64,000 nt of DNA from Oerskovia douganii (GTDB lineage Bacteria; Actinomycetota; Actinomycetes; Actinomycetales; Cellulomonadaceae): the NCBI RefSeq assembly GCF_015142735.1, contig NZ_JACSPN010000002.1, forward strand, positions 186,001 to 250,000. The letters are read 5' to 3'. The number at the start of each line of letters is the position of its first letter. Within the stretch, counting starts at the first letter, position 1. Below, in pieces: positions 28,095 to 37,372 of this stretch. The notes beneath the pieces are model-generated. The model did no database searches, was not told the origin of the DNA, and saw nothing but the letters and a program-made list of their open reading frames with translations. The translations under genes and the position numbers were made by a program.

Positions 28095-29764
28095 GCGAAA
28101 GCACCACGCAGCCCGACGCCCCACCGACAGACCTCACCTGGCACCGCGTCCACCCCGTGACCCCGGTGGTCCGGGGCTGGTCCGTCATCGCGGTCCTGCT
28201 CGTGATCGTCGGCAACCAGACCCTGGACGGACTCCCCGCGGGGCAGAACATGCTGGCCGGCAACGGCTGGTGGCAGATCCTGGGCGGGATCGTCCTGGTC
28301 GGCCTGATCGGCCTCGGCTACTCGGCGCTCGCCTGGCGCATGACGACGTACGCGATCGACGACGAGTCGGTCCGCCTGCACACAGGGGTCCTGTTCCGGC
28401 AGCAGCGCAAGGCCCGGCTCGACCGCCTGCAGGCGGTCGACATCGTCCAGCCGCTCGTCGCCCGGCTCTTCGGGCTGGCCGAGCTCAAGCTCGAGGTGGC
28501 GGGCGGTGCGGACTCGGGCATCAAGCTCGGGTTCCTCAAGCTCGAGGAGGCCGACCACCTGCGCGTCGAGCTCCTGGCCCGCGCAGCGGGACTGCGGGTC
28601 GGCGGCCCTGCCGCACGTCCTGCCACGCCCGGCGAGGGTGCCTCGGACGGGCGGGGCGAGGCCCCGGAGAACGAGGTCCCCACGGACGGGAGCGACGTCG
28701 TCGGGCACGTCTCCCTGGGCGTTCCCGAGGCGCCCGAGCAGCCCGTCATGGAGGTCCCGCCGGGCCGGCTGGTCCTGTCCCTCGTCCGCACGGTCGCGAT
28801 GATCGTCCTGGTCGTGGCGGTGCTCGGCCTGATCGGGGTGGCGGTCGGGACGCGCGAGATCGGGACGCTGTTCACGGCCCTGCCGCTGGTCCTGGGCGTC
28901 GGCGGCTACCTGTTCGGCCGGTTCACGCGCGAGTTCAACTTCCGCAGCGCGATCTCGCCCGACGGCATCCGGCTGCGTCACGGCCTGCTCGAGACCCGCT
29001 CGCAGACCATCCCGCCGGGCCGCGTCCAGGCGATCCGCCTCACGCAGGGGCTCCTGTGGCGCAGTGCCGACTGGTGGCGCGTCGAGGTCAACGTCGCGGG
29101 GTACGGCCAGAGCTCGGACGGGACGACGAACAACAGCGTCCTGCTGCCCGTCGGCACGCGCGACGAGGCCCTGGGCGCGGTGTGGCTCGTCCTGCCGGAC
29201 CTGGGGACCCCCGACCCGCGCGGGCTGCTCGACGAGGCGCTGTCCGGGATCGACGCGGGCGCCCACTTCACGACGGCCCCCCGGCGCGCCCGGATCCTCG
29301 ACCCGATCGCGTGGCGTCGCAACGGCTTCACGGTCACGGGGCGTGCGCTCGTCCTGCGGCGCGGACGCCTCGTGCGGCGCGTCGAGATCGTGCCGCACGA
29401 GCGCACGCAGTCGCTCGGCCTCCAGCAGGGGCCGTGGCAGCGTCGCCTGGGCGTCGCGACGTTCGCGATGCACTCGGTCCCCGGGCCGGTCACCCCGGCC
29501 GTGCCGCACCTCGACCAGCACGTCGCGGGGGCGCTCATGGACGAGCAGGCGCGCCGTGCCCGCGAGGCCCGCGCGCACGCAGGCCCCGAGCTGTGGATGC
29601 GGCGCGACGAGGTCGCGGCCGTGGTCGAGCAGATCGAGGGTGGCGACGACACCGGCCAGGGGCCGGGGAGCGGCCCGCACGAGACGTACGGCACGACCGG
29701 CACGACCGGCACGACCGGCACGGACGACCGGACCGACGAGGACGAGGAGAACGCACGTGACTGA
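28091..29764 (+). CDS. Multi-PH-domain membrane protein (YdbT-like)
   Basis: A 557-residue membrane protein with repeated helix pairs, each followed by a bPH_2 domain. RTGVLFRQQRKARLDRLQAV-type sequence appears near 100-115 (VLFRQQRKARLDRLQAVDIV), and a second unit near 300 reads GLLETRSQTIPPGRVQAIRL. A third PH-like unit near 430 has RALVLRRGRLVRRVEIVPHE. The tail is hydrophilic with three Gly-Thr-Thr units encoded by a 9-bp repeat (29690-29716). It overlaps its partner by 4 nt and the next gene by 8 nt, so the three are surely co-expressed. Function is unknown. Confidence 0.85.
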   Translation: MSESTTQPDAPPTDLTWHRVHPVTPVVRGWSVIAVLLVIVGNQTLDGLPAGQNMLAGNGWWQILGGIVLVGLIGLGYSALAWRMTTYAIDDESVRLHTGVLFRQQRKARLDRLQAVDIVQPLVARLFGLAELKLEVAGGADSGIKLGFLKLEEADHLRVELLARAAGLRVGGPAARPATPGEGASDGRGEAPENEVPTDGSDVVGHVSLGVPEAPEQPVMEVPPGRLVLSLVRTVAMIVLVVAVLGLIGVAVGTREIGTLFTALPLVLGVGGYLFGRFTREFNFRSAISPDGIRLRHGLLETRSQTIPPGRVQAIRLTQGLLWRSADWWRVEVNVAGYGQSSDGTTNNSVLLPVGTRDEALGAVWLVLPDLGTPDPRGLLDEALSGIDAGAHFTTAPRRARILDPIAWRRNGFTVTGRALVLRRGRLVRRVEIVPHERTQSLGLQQGPWQRRLGVATFAMHSVPGPVTPAVPHLDQHVAGALMDEQARRAREARAHAGPELWMRRDEVAAVVEQIEGGDDTGQGPGSGPHETYGTTGTTGTTGTDDRTDEDEENARD

Positions 29765-30722
29765 CGCGACCGGCCGCAGACGCCCCGGACGCCTGGGTGT
29801 CGGCGTCGTGGGCGCAGGACGCGTCGGCGCCGTCCTCGGCAGCGCGCTGCGCGCGACGGGCCACGCGGTCGTCGGCGCGAGCGGCATCTCCGAGGCCTCG
29901 CGCGAGCGCATCGAGACGCTCCTGCCCGGCATCCCCGTGCTGGAGGTCGAGGAGGTCGTGCGGCGCTCGGAGCTGGTCCTGCTCGCCGTGCCCGACGACG
30001 CCCTCCCGGGCCTGGTCTCGGGCCTCGCCGAGGTCGGGGCGTGGCAGGGCGGCCAGATCGTCGTGCACACGTCGGGCCGCTACGGTGCGGGCGTCCTGGA
30101 CCCGGCGCGCGCCCAGGGCGCGATCCCGCTCGCGATCCACCCCGCGATGACGTTCTCCGGCACGTCGCTCGACCTGTCGCGCCTCGTCGGCACGACCTTC
30201 GCGGTCACGGCGCCCGGACCGGTCCAACCCATCGGGCAGGCCCTCGTGGTCGAGCTCGGTGGTGAGCCCGTGATCGTCGAGGAGGAGGCCCGCGGGCTCT
30301 ACCACGCGGCCCTCGCGCACGGCGCGAACCACCTCGTGGTGCTCGTGGCCCAGGCCGCCCAGGCGCTCGAGGCGGCGGGCATCGAGCAGCCCGGGCGCGT
30401 GCTGGCCCCGCTGCTGTCGGCGGCGCTCGACGGCGCGACCCGCTCGGCCGACGCGGGCGAGGGCGCGGGGCCCGGCGCGATCTCGGCCCTCACCGGTCCG
30501 GTGTCGCGCGGGGACGTCGGGACCGTCGCGGCGCACCTCGAGGTGCTGCGAGCCCTCGCCGTGACGTCCGCGCAGGAGACCGCTCCGCGCGTCGCCGCGA
30601 CCGACGTGCCCGCGTCCTACCGCGAGCTCAGCCGCGGAGCCACGAGCCGTGCCCTCGCCGCGGGGCGCATCGACGCCCGCCAGGCGCAGGAGCTGCTCGA
30701 CGTCCTCGAGGAAGGTCACTGA
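29757..30722 (+). CDS. Rossmann-fold DUF2520 protein
   Basis: A 321-residue protein with an NAD(P)-binding Rossmann domain ([20 protein letters not shown] near residue 13) and a C-terminal helical DUF2520 domain ([17 protein letters not shown]). The fold resembles pyrroline-5-carboxylate reductase and F420-dependent NADP reductase families. In Actinobacteria it commonly sits just before panC, as here, with a 1-nt overlap (TGATG). The link to pantothenate suggests a possible ketopantoate-type reductase role, but no panE signature is clear and this is speculation. GTG 29757 overlaps the preceding gene by 8 nt. Confidence 0.8.
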   Translation: MTDATGRRRPGRLGVGVVGAGRVGAVLGSALRATGHAVVGASGISEASRERIETLLPGIPVLEVEEVVRRSELVLLAVPDDALPGLVSGLAEVGAWQGGQIVVHTSGRYGAGVLDPARAQGAIPLAIHPAMTFSGTSLDLSRLVGTTFAVTAPGPVQPIGQALVVELGGEPVIVEEEARGLYHAALAHGANHLVVLVAQAAQALEAAGIEQPGRVLAPLLSAALDGATRSADAGEGAGPGAISALTGPVSRGDVGTVAAHLEVLRALAVTSAQETAPRVAATDVPASYRELSRGATSRALAAGRIDARQAQELLDVLEEGH

Positions 30723-31756
30723 TGTCTGTCCCCACGCCCCCTGCCGGGGCCCGGCCGCACGTCGTGCGCACGCGCGCAGACCTGCGCGACGCCCTGGCCA
30801 CGACCGCCGGGCCCGACGGCGCAGCACCCGGGGGCGCGACGCCGGCGGGCCGGGACGGGCGGGCGCCCGGCGCCGGGCAGCCGGGCACCCTGACGCGCGA
30901 GCGGGCCGTCGTCATGACCATGGGCGCTCTCCATGACGGGCACCTGCAGCTCGTGCGCGCGGCGCGCGAGCGGGTGGGGCCGGCGGGGCAGGTCGTGGTG
31001 ACGGTCTTCGTGAACCCCTTGCAGTTCGGGCCCGACGAGGACCTCGACCGCTACCCGCGCGACCTCGACGCCGACGTGACGCTCCTCGCAGGGCTCCCCG
31101 AGCCCGCGCCCGGACGCCCCGCCGTGGACGTCGTGTTCGCCCCCTCGGTCGAGGAGATGTACCCCGGCGGCGACCCGATCGTGCGCGTCACGTCGGGCCG
31201 CATCGGCACCGTGCTGGAGGGCGCCTTCCGCCCCGGCCACTTCGACGGGGTCCTGACCGTCGTGCTCAAGCTCCTGCACCTGACCCGCCCCGACGTCGCG
31301 TTCTTCGGCGAGAAGGACGCGCAGCAGCTCCTCGCGATCCGCCGCATGGTCGCGGACCTGAACGTCGACGTCGAGGTCGTCGGCGTCCCGATCGTGCGCG
31401 ACGACGACGGCCTCGCGCTGTCCTCGCGCAACGCGTACCTGTCCGCCGCCGAGCGCGCCGACGCCCTGACCCTGAGCCGGGCCCTGCGTGCCGGAGCCGC
31501 TGCGGCCGCTGCCGGCCGGGGCGCCGCCTCGGCCGTCGAGGTGGCCTCGGGAATGCTCAACGAGCACCCCGGTGTTGTGGTCGATTACCTCGCGCTGGTC
31601 GACCCGACTACCGTGGACGACCTGGAACCGGAGTACGTGGGACCTGCGCTGCTGCTCGTCGCGGCACGCGTGGGCACCACCCGACTGATCGACAACCTGG
31701 CCGTGGACGTGGCAGACCCCGCCGCGAGCACGGCCCGCCCAGGAGGCACGCAGTGA
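30722..31756 (+). CDS. panC: Pantothenate synthetase (pantoate-beta-alanine ligase)
   Basis: A 344-residue enzyme that condenses pantoate with beta-alanine using ATP. The HxGH nucleotide motif is visible in [16 protein letters not shown], with [19 protein letters not shown] and the KMSKS-like region near [19 protein letters not shown]. Between the first helix (TRADLRDAL) and the catalytic strand there are about 30 Gly/Ala/Pro-rich residues not found in the usual 280-residue enzyme. It overlaps panD by 4 nt (GTGA), which supplies beta-alanine. Confidence 0.95.
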   Translation: MSVPTPPAGARPHVVRTRADLRDALATTAGPDGAAPGGATPAGRDGRAPGAGQPGTLTRERAVVMTMGALHDGHLQLVRAARERVGPAGQVVVTVFVNPLQFGPDEDLDRYPRDLDADVTLLAGLPEPAPGRPAVDVVFAPSVEEMYPGGDPIVRVTSGRIGTVLEGAFRPGHFDGVLTVVLKLLHLTRPDVAFFGEKDAQQLLAIRRMVADLNVDVEVVGVPIVRDDDGLALSSRNAYLSAAERADALTLSRALRAGAAAAAAGRGAASAVEVASGMLNEHPGVVVDYLALVDPTTVDDLEPEYVGPALLLVAARVGTTRLIDNLAVDVADPAASTARPGGTQ

Positions 31757-32238
31757 CCCAGACGGGACCGCAGGACGGCACGCGCCGCCCCGCTTCCTTG
31801 CAGCGACCCATGATGATCGGGAAGATCCACCGCGCCACCGTGACGCAGGCGGACCTCCACTACGTCGGGTCCGTGACCGTGGACGTCGACCTCCTCGAGG
31901 CCGCCGACATCATCTCCGGCCAGCAGGTCGACATCGTCGACGTCACCAACGGCGCACGGCTGACGACGTACGCGATCCCCGGCGAGCGCGGCTCCGGCAA
32001 GGTCTGCATCAACGGCGCCGCCGCGCACCTCGTGCACCCCGGCGACACCGTGATCCTCATCGCCTACGGCATGATCGCCGACCACGAGGCGCGCCACTTC
32101 CTGCCGAACGTCGTGTTCGTCGACGGGGACAACCGCATCGTCGAGGTGAGCGAGGAGCCCGGCCTGGTGCCCGAGGGGTACGACCTCGAGCCGAGCGGCC
32201 TGCCCATCGCCCCGTTCCAGTCCGCCACGGCCGAGTGA
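31753..32238 (+). CDS. panD: Aspartate 1-decarboxylase proenzyme
   Basis: A 161-residue pyruvoyl enzyme that makes beta-alanine from aspartate. Self-cleavage is expected between Gly39 and Ser40 in [11 protein letters not shown], preceded by [13 protein letters not shown]; later [17 protein letters not shown] and YGMIADHEA are conserved. GTG 31753 overlaps the panC stop and is backed by AGGAGG at 31741-31746, giving a 19-residue N-terminal extension before the canonical MMIGKIH. A C-terminal tail of about 25 residues is also present. panC-panD-nadB form an overlapping series. Confidence 0.95.
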   Translation: MTQTGPQDGTRRPASLQRPMMIGKIHRATVTQADLHYVGSVTVDVDLLEAADIISGQQVDIVDVTNGARLTTYAIPGERGSGKVCINGAAAHLVHPGDTVILIAYGMIADHEARHFLPNVVFVDGDNRIVEVSEEPGLVPEGYDLEPSGLPIAPFQSATAE

Positions 32239-33953
32239 CCCAGGCCGCGGAGGCGAACGTCTCCACCGACGAGGCGCCCCGCGCGCCCCGGCACCTGGCC
32301 CGTCGGCTCGCCGCCCCGGCCCCCGGCTGGACGACCACGGTCGACGCGATCGTCGTCGGCTCCGGCATCGCCGGCCTCACGGCCGCGCTCGAGCTGCGCA
32401 CCCAGGTGCCGCGCGTCCTGCTCGTGACCAAGGGCGAGCTCTCCTCCGGCTCCACGGTCTGGGCGCAGGGCGGCATCGCCGCGGCCCTCGACCCCTCGGA
32501 CTCACCCGCGGCCCACCTCGAGGACACGCTCGCGGCGGGCGGGGGACTGTGCGACCCGGCCGCGGTCGAGGTCCTCGTGACCGAGGGCCCCGCACGCGTG
32601 CGCGAGCTCGTCTCGCGCGGCGCGAACTTCGACCTCGCCCCCGGTGGCGACATCGCGCTCACGCGCGAGGGCGGTCACCACGCCGACCGCATCGCGCACG
32701 CGGGCGGCGACGCGACGGGCGCCGAGATCTCCCGGGCGCTCGTCGCCCAGCTCGAGGCCGTCCTCGCCGACCCCGGCATCGAGGTCATCGAGAACGCCCT
32801 CGTGCTCGACGTCCTCACCACGTCCCCCGACGAGCCCGGCGGTCCCCGCGCGTGCGGCGTGACGCTGCACGTGCGCGGGCAGGGCTCGCGCGACGGCGTC
32901 GGCGCGGTCCTCGGCCGGGCGGTCGTCCTCGCGACCGGTGGGATCGGGCAGGTGTTCCGCTCCTCGACCAACCCGCCCCAGGCCACGGGCGACGGCATGG
33001 CCGCCGCGCTGCGTGCGGGGGCGACGCTCGGCGACGTCGAGTTCGTCCAGTTCCACCCGACCGTGCTGTGGCTGGGTCTCGGCGCCAAGGGTCAGCTCCC
33101 GCTCGTGTCGGAAGCCGTCCGGGGAGAGGGCGCGATCCTCCTCGACACCGACGGGCACCGTTTCATGCCCGCGGTCCACCCCATGGCCGAGCTCGCGCCG
33201 CGCGACGTCGTGGCCCACGCCATCGTGCGGCAGATGGCCGCCACGGGCTCGGACCACGTGCTGCTCGACGCCCGGCACCTGGGTGCCGACTTCCTGCGCA
33301 AGCGGTTCCCGACCATCACCGAGCGCCTGCTCGACCAGGGCATCGACCTCACCGAGGAGCCCGTCCCGGTCGCGCCCGCCCAGCACTACCACTCGGGCGG
33401 CATCGTCACGGACCTCCACGGACGCTCGACGCTCGACGGCCTGTACGCCGTGGGCGAGGTCGCGTGCACCGGCGTGCACGGGGCCAACCGGCTCGCGTCG
33501 AACTCGCTCCTGGAGGGCCTGGTCTTCGCGTACCGGGCGGCCCAGGAGATCACGGCGCGCGTCGCCGCGGGAGAGCTCCCCCTCGGGACGCCCGTCGAGC
33601 GCGACGGCGGTGCGGCGCTCGTGCCCGCCGCGTCGCGGTCCCGGGTCCAGTCCGTCTCCTCGGCCGGGCCGGGCGTCATCCGCGACGCCCGGGGCCTGCG
33701 GGCCGCAGCCGACAAGCTCGCTGCCGTGCGCACCGACGCGCACCGGTCCACCGACGTCGTGGCCGTCCCCCAGACCGCCGAGTGGGAGACGACCAACGTC
33801 CACCAGGTCGCGACCGCGCTGACCGAGGCCGCGCTCGTGCGCGAGGAGAGCCGGGGTGGACACTTCCGGACGGACTTCCCCCAGGCCGACCCGGCGTGGG
33901 GGCGGCGGATCGAGATCACGCTCGGGGCGGACGGCGCGCTGCGGGTCGTGTGA
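32235..33953 (+). CDS. nadB: L-aspartate oxidase
   Basis: A 572-residue flavoenzyme that oxidises aspartate to iminoaspartate in NAD synthesis. The FAD loop [14 protein letters not shown] is near residue 40, [14 protein letters not shown] follows, and [20 protein letters not shown] and [16 protein letters not shown] are the succinate-dehydrogenase-family signatures. The helical C-terminal domain is present. GTG overlaps the panD stop (GTGA). The quinolinate synthase gene nadA is not in the window, and nadC follows after about 50 nt. Confidence 0.95.
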   Translation: MTQAAEANVSTDEAPRAPRHLARRLAAPAPGWTTTVDAIVVGSGIAGLTAALELRTQVPRVLLVTKGELSSGSTVWAQGGIAAALDPSDSPAAHLEDTLAAGGGLCDPAAVEVLVTEGPARVRELVSRGANFDLAPGGDIALTREGGHHADRIAHAGGDATGAEISRALVAQLEAVLADPGIEVIENALVLDVLTTSPDEPGGPRACGVTLHVRGQGSRDGVGAVLGRAVVLATGGIGQVFRSSTNPPQATGDGMAAALRAGATLGDVEFVQFHPTVLWLGLGAKGQLPLVSEAVRGEGAILLDTDGHRFMPAVHPMAELAPRDVVAHAIVRQMAATGSDHVLLDARHLGADFLRKRFPTITERLLDQGIDLTEEPVPVAPAQHYHSGGIVTDLHGRSTLDGLYAVGEVACTGVHGANRLASNSLLEGLVFAYRAAQEITARVAAGELPLGTPVERDGGAALVPAASRSRVQSVSSAGPGVIRDARGLRAAADKLAAVRTDAHRSTDVVAVPQTAEWETTNVHQVATALTEAALVREESRGGHFRTDFPQADPAWGRRIEITLGADGALRVV

Positions 33954-33991
33954 GCGGCCGCCGGTCGCCGGTCGGCCGTCGCCGGGGAAGG

Positions 33992-33997
33992 TAGCGT
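33992..33997 (+). promoter_or_regulatory. Putative leaderless -10 of nadC
   Basis: TAGCGT is followed by seven bases and then GTG 34005. The GTG at 33996 overlaps the element, which argues for the later start. Confidence 0.4.
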
Positions 33998-34004
33998 GAG
34001 CGCC

Positions 34005-34916
34005 GTGAACTCTCCCTCTCTCGTCGAGCCCGGCCTCGACCCCCGGTGGATCACCGACATCGTCACGCGTGCCCTCGACGAGGACCTCGGCCCCGCTCCG
34101 GGCCGGGACGTGACCACCCAGGCCACGGTGCCGCCGTCGGGCACGGGGACCGCCCACCTGGTGGCGCGGGCCGACGGAGTGGTGGCCGGTCTCGTCGTGG
34201 TCGAGGAGGTCACCCGGCAGGTCGCCGAGCGCTTCGGGCTCGCGCCCGTCACGGTCACGTTCACCGCGCAGGACGGCGACGCCGTGGCACGCGGGCGTGT
34301 CCTCGCGGCGCTCACCGGTCCGGTCCAGGTGCTCCTCACGGCCGAGCGCACGCTCCTCAACCTCGCGAGCCGCGCGAGCGGCGTCGCGACCGCGACCCGC
34401 GCGTGGGCCCGCGAGCTCGACGGGACCGGCGCGCAGGTGCTCGACACCCGCAAGACGACCCCGGGTCTGCGCGCCCTGGAGAAGTACGCCGTCCGGGCGG
34501 GGGGTGGCACGAACAAGCGCATGGGTCTCTACGACGTGGCCATGGTCAAGGACAACCACGTCGTCGCCGCGGGCTCGGTGAGCGGCGCGATCGAGGCGGT
34601 CCGGACGATGTTCTCCGACGTCCTCGTCCAGGTCGAGGCCGACACGACGGACCAGGCCATGGAGGCCCTCGACGCAGGGGCCGACTTCCTGCTGCTCGAC
34701 AACATGCCCACGCCCGTGCTCGCCCAGACCGTGCGGCTCGTGCGCGAGCGCGAGGCGGCTCCTGGCGGACCGGGGCGGATCGAGCTCGAGGCGACGGGGA
34801 ACCTGACGCTCGACCGGGCGCGCGAGGTCGCCGGGACCGGGGTCGACTACCTCTCGGTGGGGGCGCTCACGCACTCGGCGCCGATCCTCGACCTGGCCCT
34901 CGACCTCATCGGCTGA
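34005..34916 (+). CDS. nadC: Nicotinate-nucleotide diphosphorylase (quinolinate PRTase)
   Basis: A 303-residue enzyme that converts quinolinate and PRPP to nicotinate mononucleotide. Signatures are ALDEDLGPAPGRDVTT at the N terminus, TRKTTPGLRALEKYAVRAGG with substrate-binding basic residues, NHRMGLYD-type sequence NKRMGLYDVAMVKDNH, and VDYLSVGALTHSAPILD at the end. GTG 34005 is preferred because it fits the upstream -10; GTG 33996 would add three residues. It completes the NAD branch with nadB. Confidence 0.95.
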   Translation: MNSPSLVEPGLDPRWITDIVTRALDEDLGPAPGRDVTTQATVPPSGTGTAHLVARADGVVAGLVVVEEVTRQVAERFGLAPVTVTFTAQDGDAVARGRVLAALTGPVQVLLTAERTLLNLASRASGVATATRAWARELDGTGAQVLDTRKTTPGLRALEKYAVRAGGGTNKRMGLYDVAMVKDNHVVAAGSVSGAIEAVRTMFSDVLVQVEADTTDQAMEALDAGADFLLLDNMPTPVLAQTVRLVREREAAPGGPGRIELEATGNLTLDRAREVAGTGVDYLSVGALTHSAPILDLALDLIG

Positions 34917-34979
34917 CGCGTCGGGCGGCAGGGCGGGACGGTGCGGGGGAGCGCTGGAACCCCATCCGGCGCTCCCCGG

Positions 34980-34985
34980 TAGAAT
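34980..34985 (+). promoter_or_regulatory. Putative leaderless -10 of lysS
   Basis: TAGAAT is followed by six bases and GTG 34992. It is the closest match to a consensus -10 among the leaderless candidates in this window. Confidence 0.55.
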
Positions 34986-34991
34986 CGTCGC

Positions 34992-36560
34992 GTGACTTCC
35001 CCCGATCCTGCTGCTGCCGCCGTGCCCGCCGCCGATGCCGCTCCCGCCGTGAACCCCGCCCCGGCGGAGGTCGACGAGACCGACGACCTCCCCGAGCAGC
35101 TGCGGGTCCGGCGCGAGAAGCGCGAGCGGCTGCTCGCGCAGGGCGAGGAGGCCTACCCGGTCTCGGTCCCGCGCACGCACACGATCGCCCAGGTCCGTGC
35201 GGCGTACGACCACCTCGAGAGCGGTCAGGAGACCGACGACGTCGTGGGCGTGGCCGGACGTGTCGTGTTCCTGCGCAACACGGGCAAGCTCTGCTTCGTG
35301 ACGCTGCAGGACGGCGAGGGCAACCGGCTCCAGGTCATGCTGAGCCAGGCCGTGGTGGGCGAGGAGTCGCTCGCGGCGTTCAAGGCCGACGTGGACCTGG
35401 GGGACCACCTGTTCGCGCACGGGCGGGTCATCAGCTCGCGCCGCGGTGAGCTGAGCATCTTCGCGGACGAGTGGAAGATCGCTGCCAAGTCGCTGCGCCC
35501 GCTGCCCGTCCTGCACAAGGAGCTCTCGGAGGAGAGCCGGGTCCGTCAGCGCTACGTCGACCTGATCGCGCGCCCTGCGGCGCGGGACATGGTCCGGCTG
35601 CGTGCCGCGGTGGTGCGGTCGCTGCGCGAGAACTTCCACGAGCGGGGCTACCTCGAGGTCGAGACGCCCATGCTCCAGACCATTCACGGCGGTGCGGCGG
35701 CGCGTCCGTTCACGACCCACATGAATGCGTTCGACATGGAGCTGTACCTGCGCATCGCACCCGAGCTGTTCCTCAAGCGCGCGGTCGTCGGTGGGGTCGA
35801 GCGGGTCTTCGAGATCAACCGCAACTTCCGCAACGAAGGGGCTGACTCGACGCACTCGCCGGAATTCGCGATGCTCGAGGCGTACGAGGCCTACGGTGAT
35901 TACAACACCATGGCCGACCTGACGCAGAACCTCGTCCAGCGGGCGGCCCAGGATGCTCTGGGAACGACCACGATCGTGCTTCCGGGGGGCGAGGAGTACG
36001 AGCTCGGCGGTGAATGGGCGCACCTCAAGATGTATGACTCGTTGTCGGCGGCCCTGGGTGAAGAGATCACCCCGGAAACGTCTGTGGAACATCTGTCCAA
36101 GATCGCCGACCGGCTCGAGATTTCCTACGACACCAAGCGTGCCGGTCACGGCAAGCTCGTGGAAGAGATCTGGGAGCACCTGGTGGGCGCCCACCTGTAT
36201 GCCCCGACGTTCGTCCGCGACTTCCCGGTCGAGACCTCGCCGTTGACCCGCGACCACCGCACGGTCAAGGGTCAGGTCGAGAAGTGGGACCTCTACGTCC
36301 GCGGTTTCGAGCTGGCCACCGCCTATTCCGAGCTGGTCGACCCGGTGATCCAGCGTCAGCGTTTCGAGGCGCAGGCGGTCCTCGCGGCCGCGGGCGACGA
36401 CGAGGCCATGCGTCTCGACGAGGACTTCCTCACAGCGATGGAGTACGCGATGCCCCCGTCGGGGGGCATGGGCATGGGGCTCGACCGCCTGCTCATGGCG
36501 CTGACCGGCCACGGGATCCGCGAGACCATCCTCTTCCCCCTGGTCAAGCCCGCCCAGTGA
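34992..36560 (+). CDS. lysS: Lysyl-tRNA synthetase, class II
   Basis: A 522-residue class II synthetase. After an Ala/Pro-rich N terminus comes the OB-fold anticodon domain ([20 protein letters not shown]), then catalytic motif 2 ([20 protein letters not shown]) and motif 3 ([17 protein letters not shown]). No LysX-type membrane domain is fused. From about 35680 onward the gene uses noticeably more A/T-ending codons (GAA, TAT, GAT, ATT) than its first third or the genes upstream, with no break in frame. A strong hairpin follows its stop. Confidence 0.96.
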   Translation: MTSPDPAAAAVPAADAAPAVNPAPAEVDETDDLPEQLRVRREKRERLLAQGEEAYPVSVPRTHTIAQVRAAYDHLESGQETDDVVGVAGRVVFLRNTGKLCFVTLQDGEGNRLQVMLSQAVVGEESLAAFKADVDLGDHLFAHGRVISSRRGELSIFADEWKIAAKSLRPLPVLHKELSEESRVRQRYVDLIARPAARDMVRLRAAVVRSLRENFHERGYLEVETPMLQTIHGGAAARPFTTHMNAFDMELYLRIAPELFLKRAVVGGVERVFEINRNFRNEGADSTHSPEFAMLEAYEAYGDYNTMADLTQNLVQRAAQDALGTTTIVLPGGEEYELGGEWAHLKMYDSLSAALGEEITPETSVEHLSKIADRLEISYDTKRAGHGKLVEEIWEHLVGAHLYAPTFVRDFPVETSPLTRDHRTVKGQVEKWDLYVRGFELATAYSELVDPVIQRQRFEAQAVLAAAGDDEAMRLDEDFLTAMEYAMPPSGGMGMGLDRLLMALTGHGIRETILFPLVKPAQ

Positions 36561-36586
36561 CCGGGCGTCCCCCGCGATGACCGGGT

Positions 36587-36628
36587 GACTGCGGGGTGCG
36601 ACGCCCACGGGCGTCACACCCCGCAGTC
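36587..36628 (+). terminator. Hairpin after lysS
   Basis: GACTGCGGGGTG (36587-36598) and CACCCCGCAGTC (36617-36628) are perfect 12-bp arms, and an inner ACGCCC/GGGCGT helix continues the stem. A CG-rich tail follows without a T run. Confidence 0.7.
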
Positions 36629-36640
36629 GTCCTGCGGTCG

Positions 36641-36646
36641 TAGACT
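36641..36646 (+). promoter_or_regulatory. Putative leaderless -10 of the 64-residue protein gene
   Basis: TAGACT is followed by seven bases and ATG 36654, immediately downstream of the lysS terminator. Confidence 0.45.
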
Positions 36647-36653
36647 GGCCCGC

Positions 36654-36848
36654 ATGAGCGATTTCTGGCCCGCCGTCTATGCCTTGATCCCCTCGGTGGG
36701 GGTCGGCATCCTCTTCTATTTCGCGATGCGTGCGATCGTGCGTGCGGACCGTAACGAGAGGCTTGCCATGGCCGAGCTCGACGCCCGGGCAGAGCAGGCC
36801 GAGCTCCGTGCGCAGGCGTCGGGGGATTCTTCGACGACTTCTCGGTAG
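36654..36848 (+). CDS. Small single-pass membrane protein
   Basis: A 64-residue protein with one hydrophobic helix (WPAVYALIPSVGVGILFYFA, about residues 5-24), then a basic patch (RAIVRADRNER) and a Glu/Ala-rich amphipathic tail of about 30 residues. Such proteins are common between lysS and lsr2 in this group, but I know no function for them. It has its own -10 and is separated from lysS by a hairpin. The tail may form a short coiled coil. Confidence 0.7.
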   Translation: MSDFWPAVYALIPSVGVGILFYFAMRAIVRADRNERLAMAELDARAEQAELRAQASGDSSTTSR

Positions 36849-36939
36849 TCGCGACACGTGCTTTGCCTTTGACGTCATTCCCTCGAAATGGCACACTTCG
36901 AGATACCAGCATCAATTCTCGAAGACGCGAGGTAGCACA
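36849..36939 (+). promoter_or_regulatory. AT-richer lsr2 leader with inverted repeats
   Basis: This 91-bp gap is the most AT-rich intergenic stretch seen here. It holds an 8-bp inverted repeat, CTTCGAGA (36896-36903) and TCTCGAAG (36917-36924), nested with CTCGAA/TTCGAG (36882-36887 and 36897-36902). Lsr2 proteins bind AT-rich DNA, so autoregulation is plausible but inferred. Confidence 0.4.
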
Positions 36940-37275
36940 GTGGCACAGAAGGTCCAGGTAATTCTCGTCGACGACGTCGACGGTGGAGCGGCGGACGAGT
37001 CCGTGACGTTCGCCCTCGACGGCGTCTCCTACGAGATCGACCTCAGCTCGGCTCACGCCCAGGAATTGCGCGACGCCTTTGCGCCGTGGGTCGGTCACGC
37101 ACGCAAGGTCACGCGCGGAACTGCTCGCCCGGCGGCCCGCAAGACGCGTTCTTCCGCAGCGGGTCCGTCGCGTGCGACGGAGATCCGTGAATGGGCACGC
37201 GCGAATGGTTACACGGTCAGCGAGCGTGGCCGAATCTCGGCCGACGTCCAGCAGGCGTACGACGCAGCGCACTGA
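36940..37275 (+). CDS. lsr2: Lsr2 nucleoid-associated protein
   Basis: A 111-residue H-NS-like xenogeneic silencer. The N-terminal dimerisation domain carries KVQVILVDDVDGGAADESV and YEIDLSSAHAQELRDAF; a basic linker of about 25 residues leads to the DNA-binding domain with IREWARANGYTVSERGRISADV, where the AT-hook-like RGR inserts into the minor groove. GTG 36940 matches the family start (AQKVQV) and follows GCGAGGTA. It probably silences foreign AT-rich DNA and organises the nucleoid. Confidence 0.96.
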   Translation: MAQKVQVILVDDVDGGAADESVTFALDGVSYEIDLSSAHAQELRDAFAPWVGHARKVTRGTARPAARKTRSSAAGPSRATEIREWARANGYTVSERGRISADVQQAYDAAH

Positions 37276-37360
37276 TCCGCTGTCCTTGTCGGGGGCGTCC
37301 CGCCCGGTCTCCGCGCTGCGGGGTCGGTCGGAGCGCCCCTGACGCACGTCCGGGTGCTAC

Positions 37361-37366
37361 TAGGCT
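37361..37366 (+). promoter_or_regulatory. Putative leaderless -10 of the lactonase gene
   Basis: TAGGCT is followed by six bases and ATG 37373. Confidence 0.45.
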
Positions 37367-37372
37367 CGGGGC

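Noticed and set aside
32502-33088. Small alternative-frame ORFs inside nadB
   Set aside because: They have shadow composition, no ribosome-binding site, and lie wholly within a well-conserved enzyme gene.
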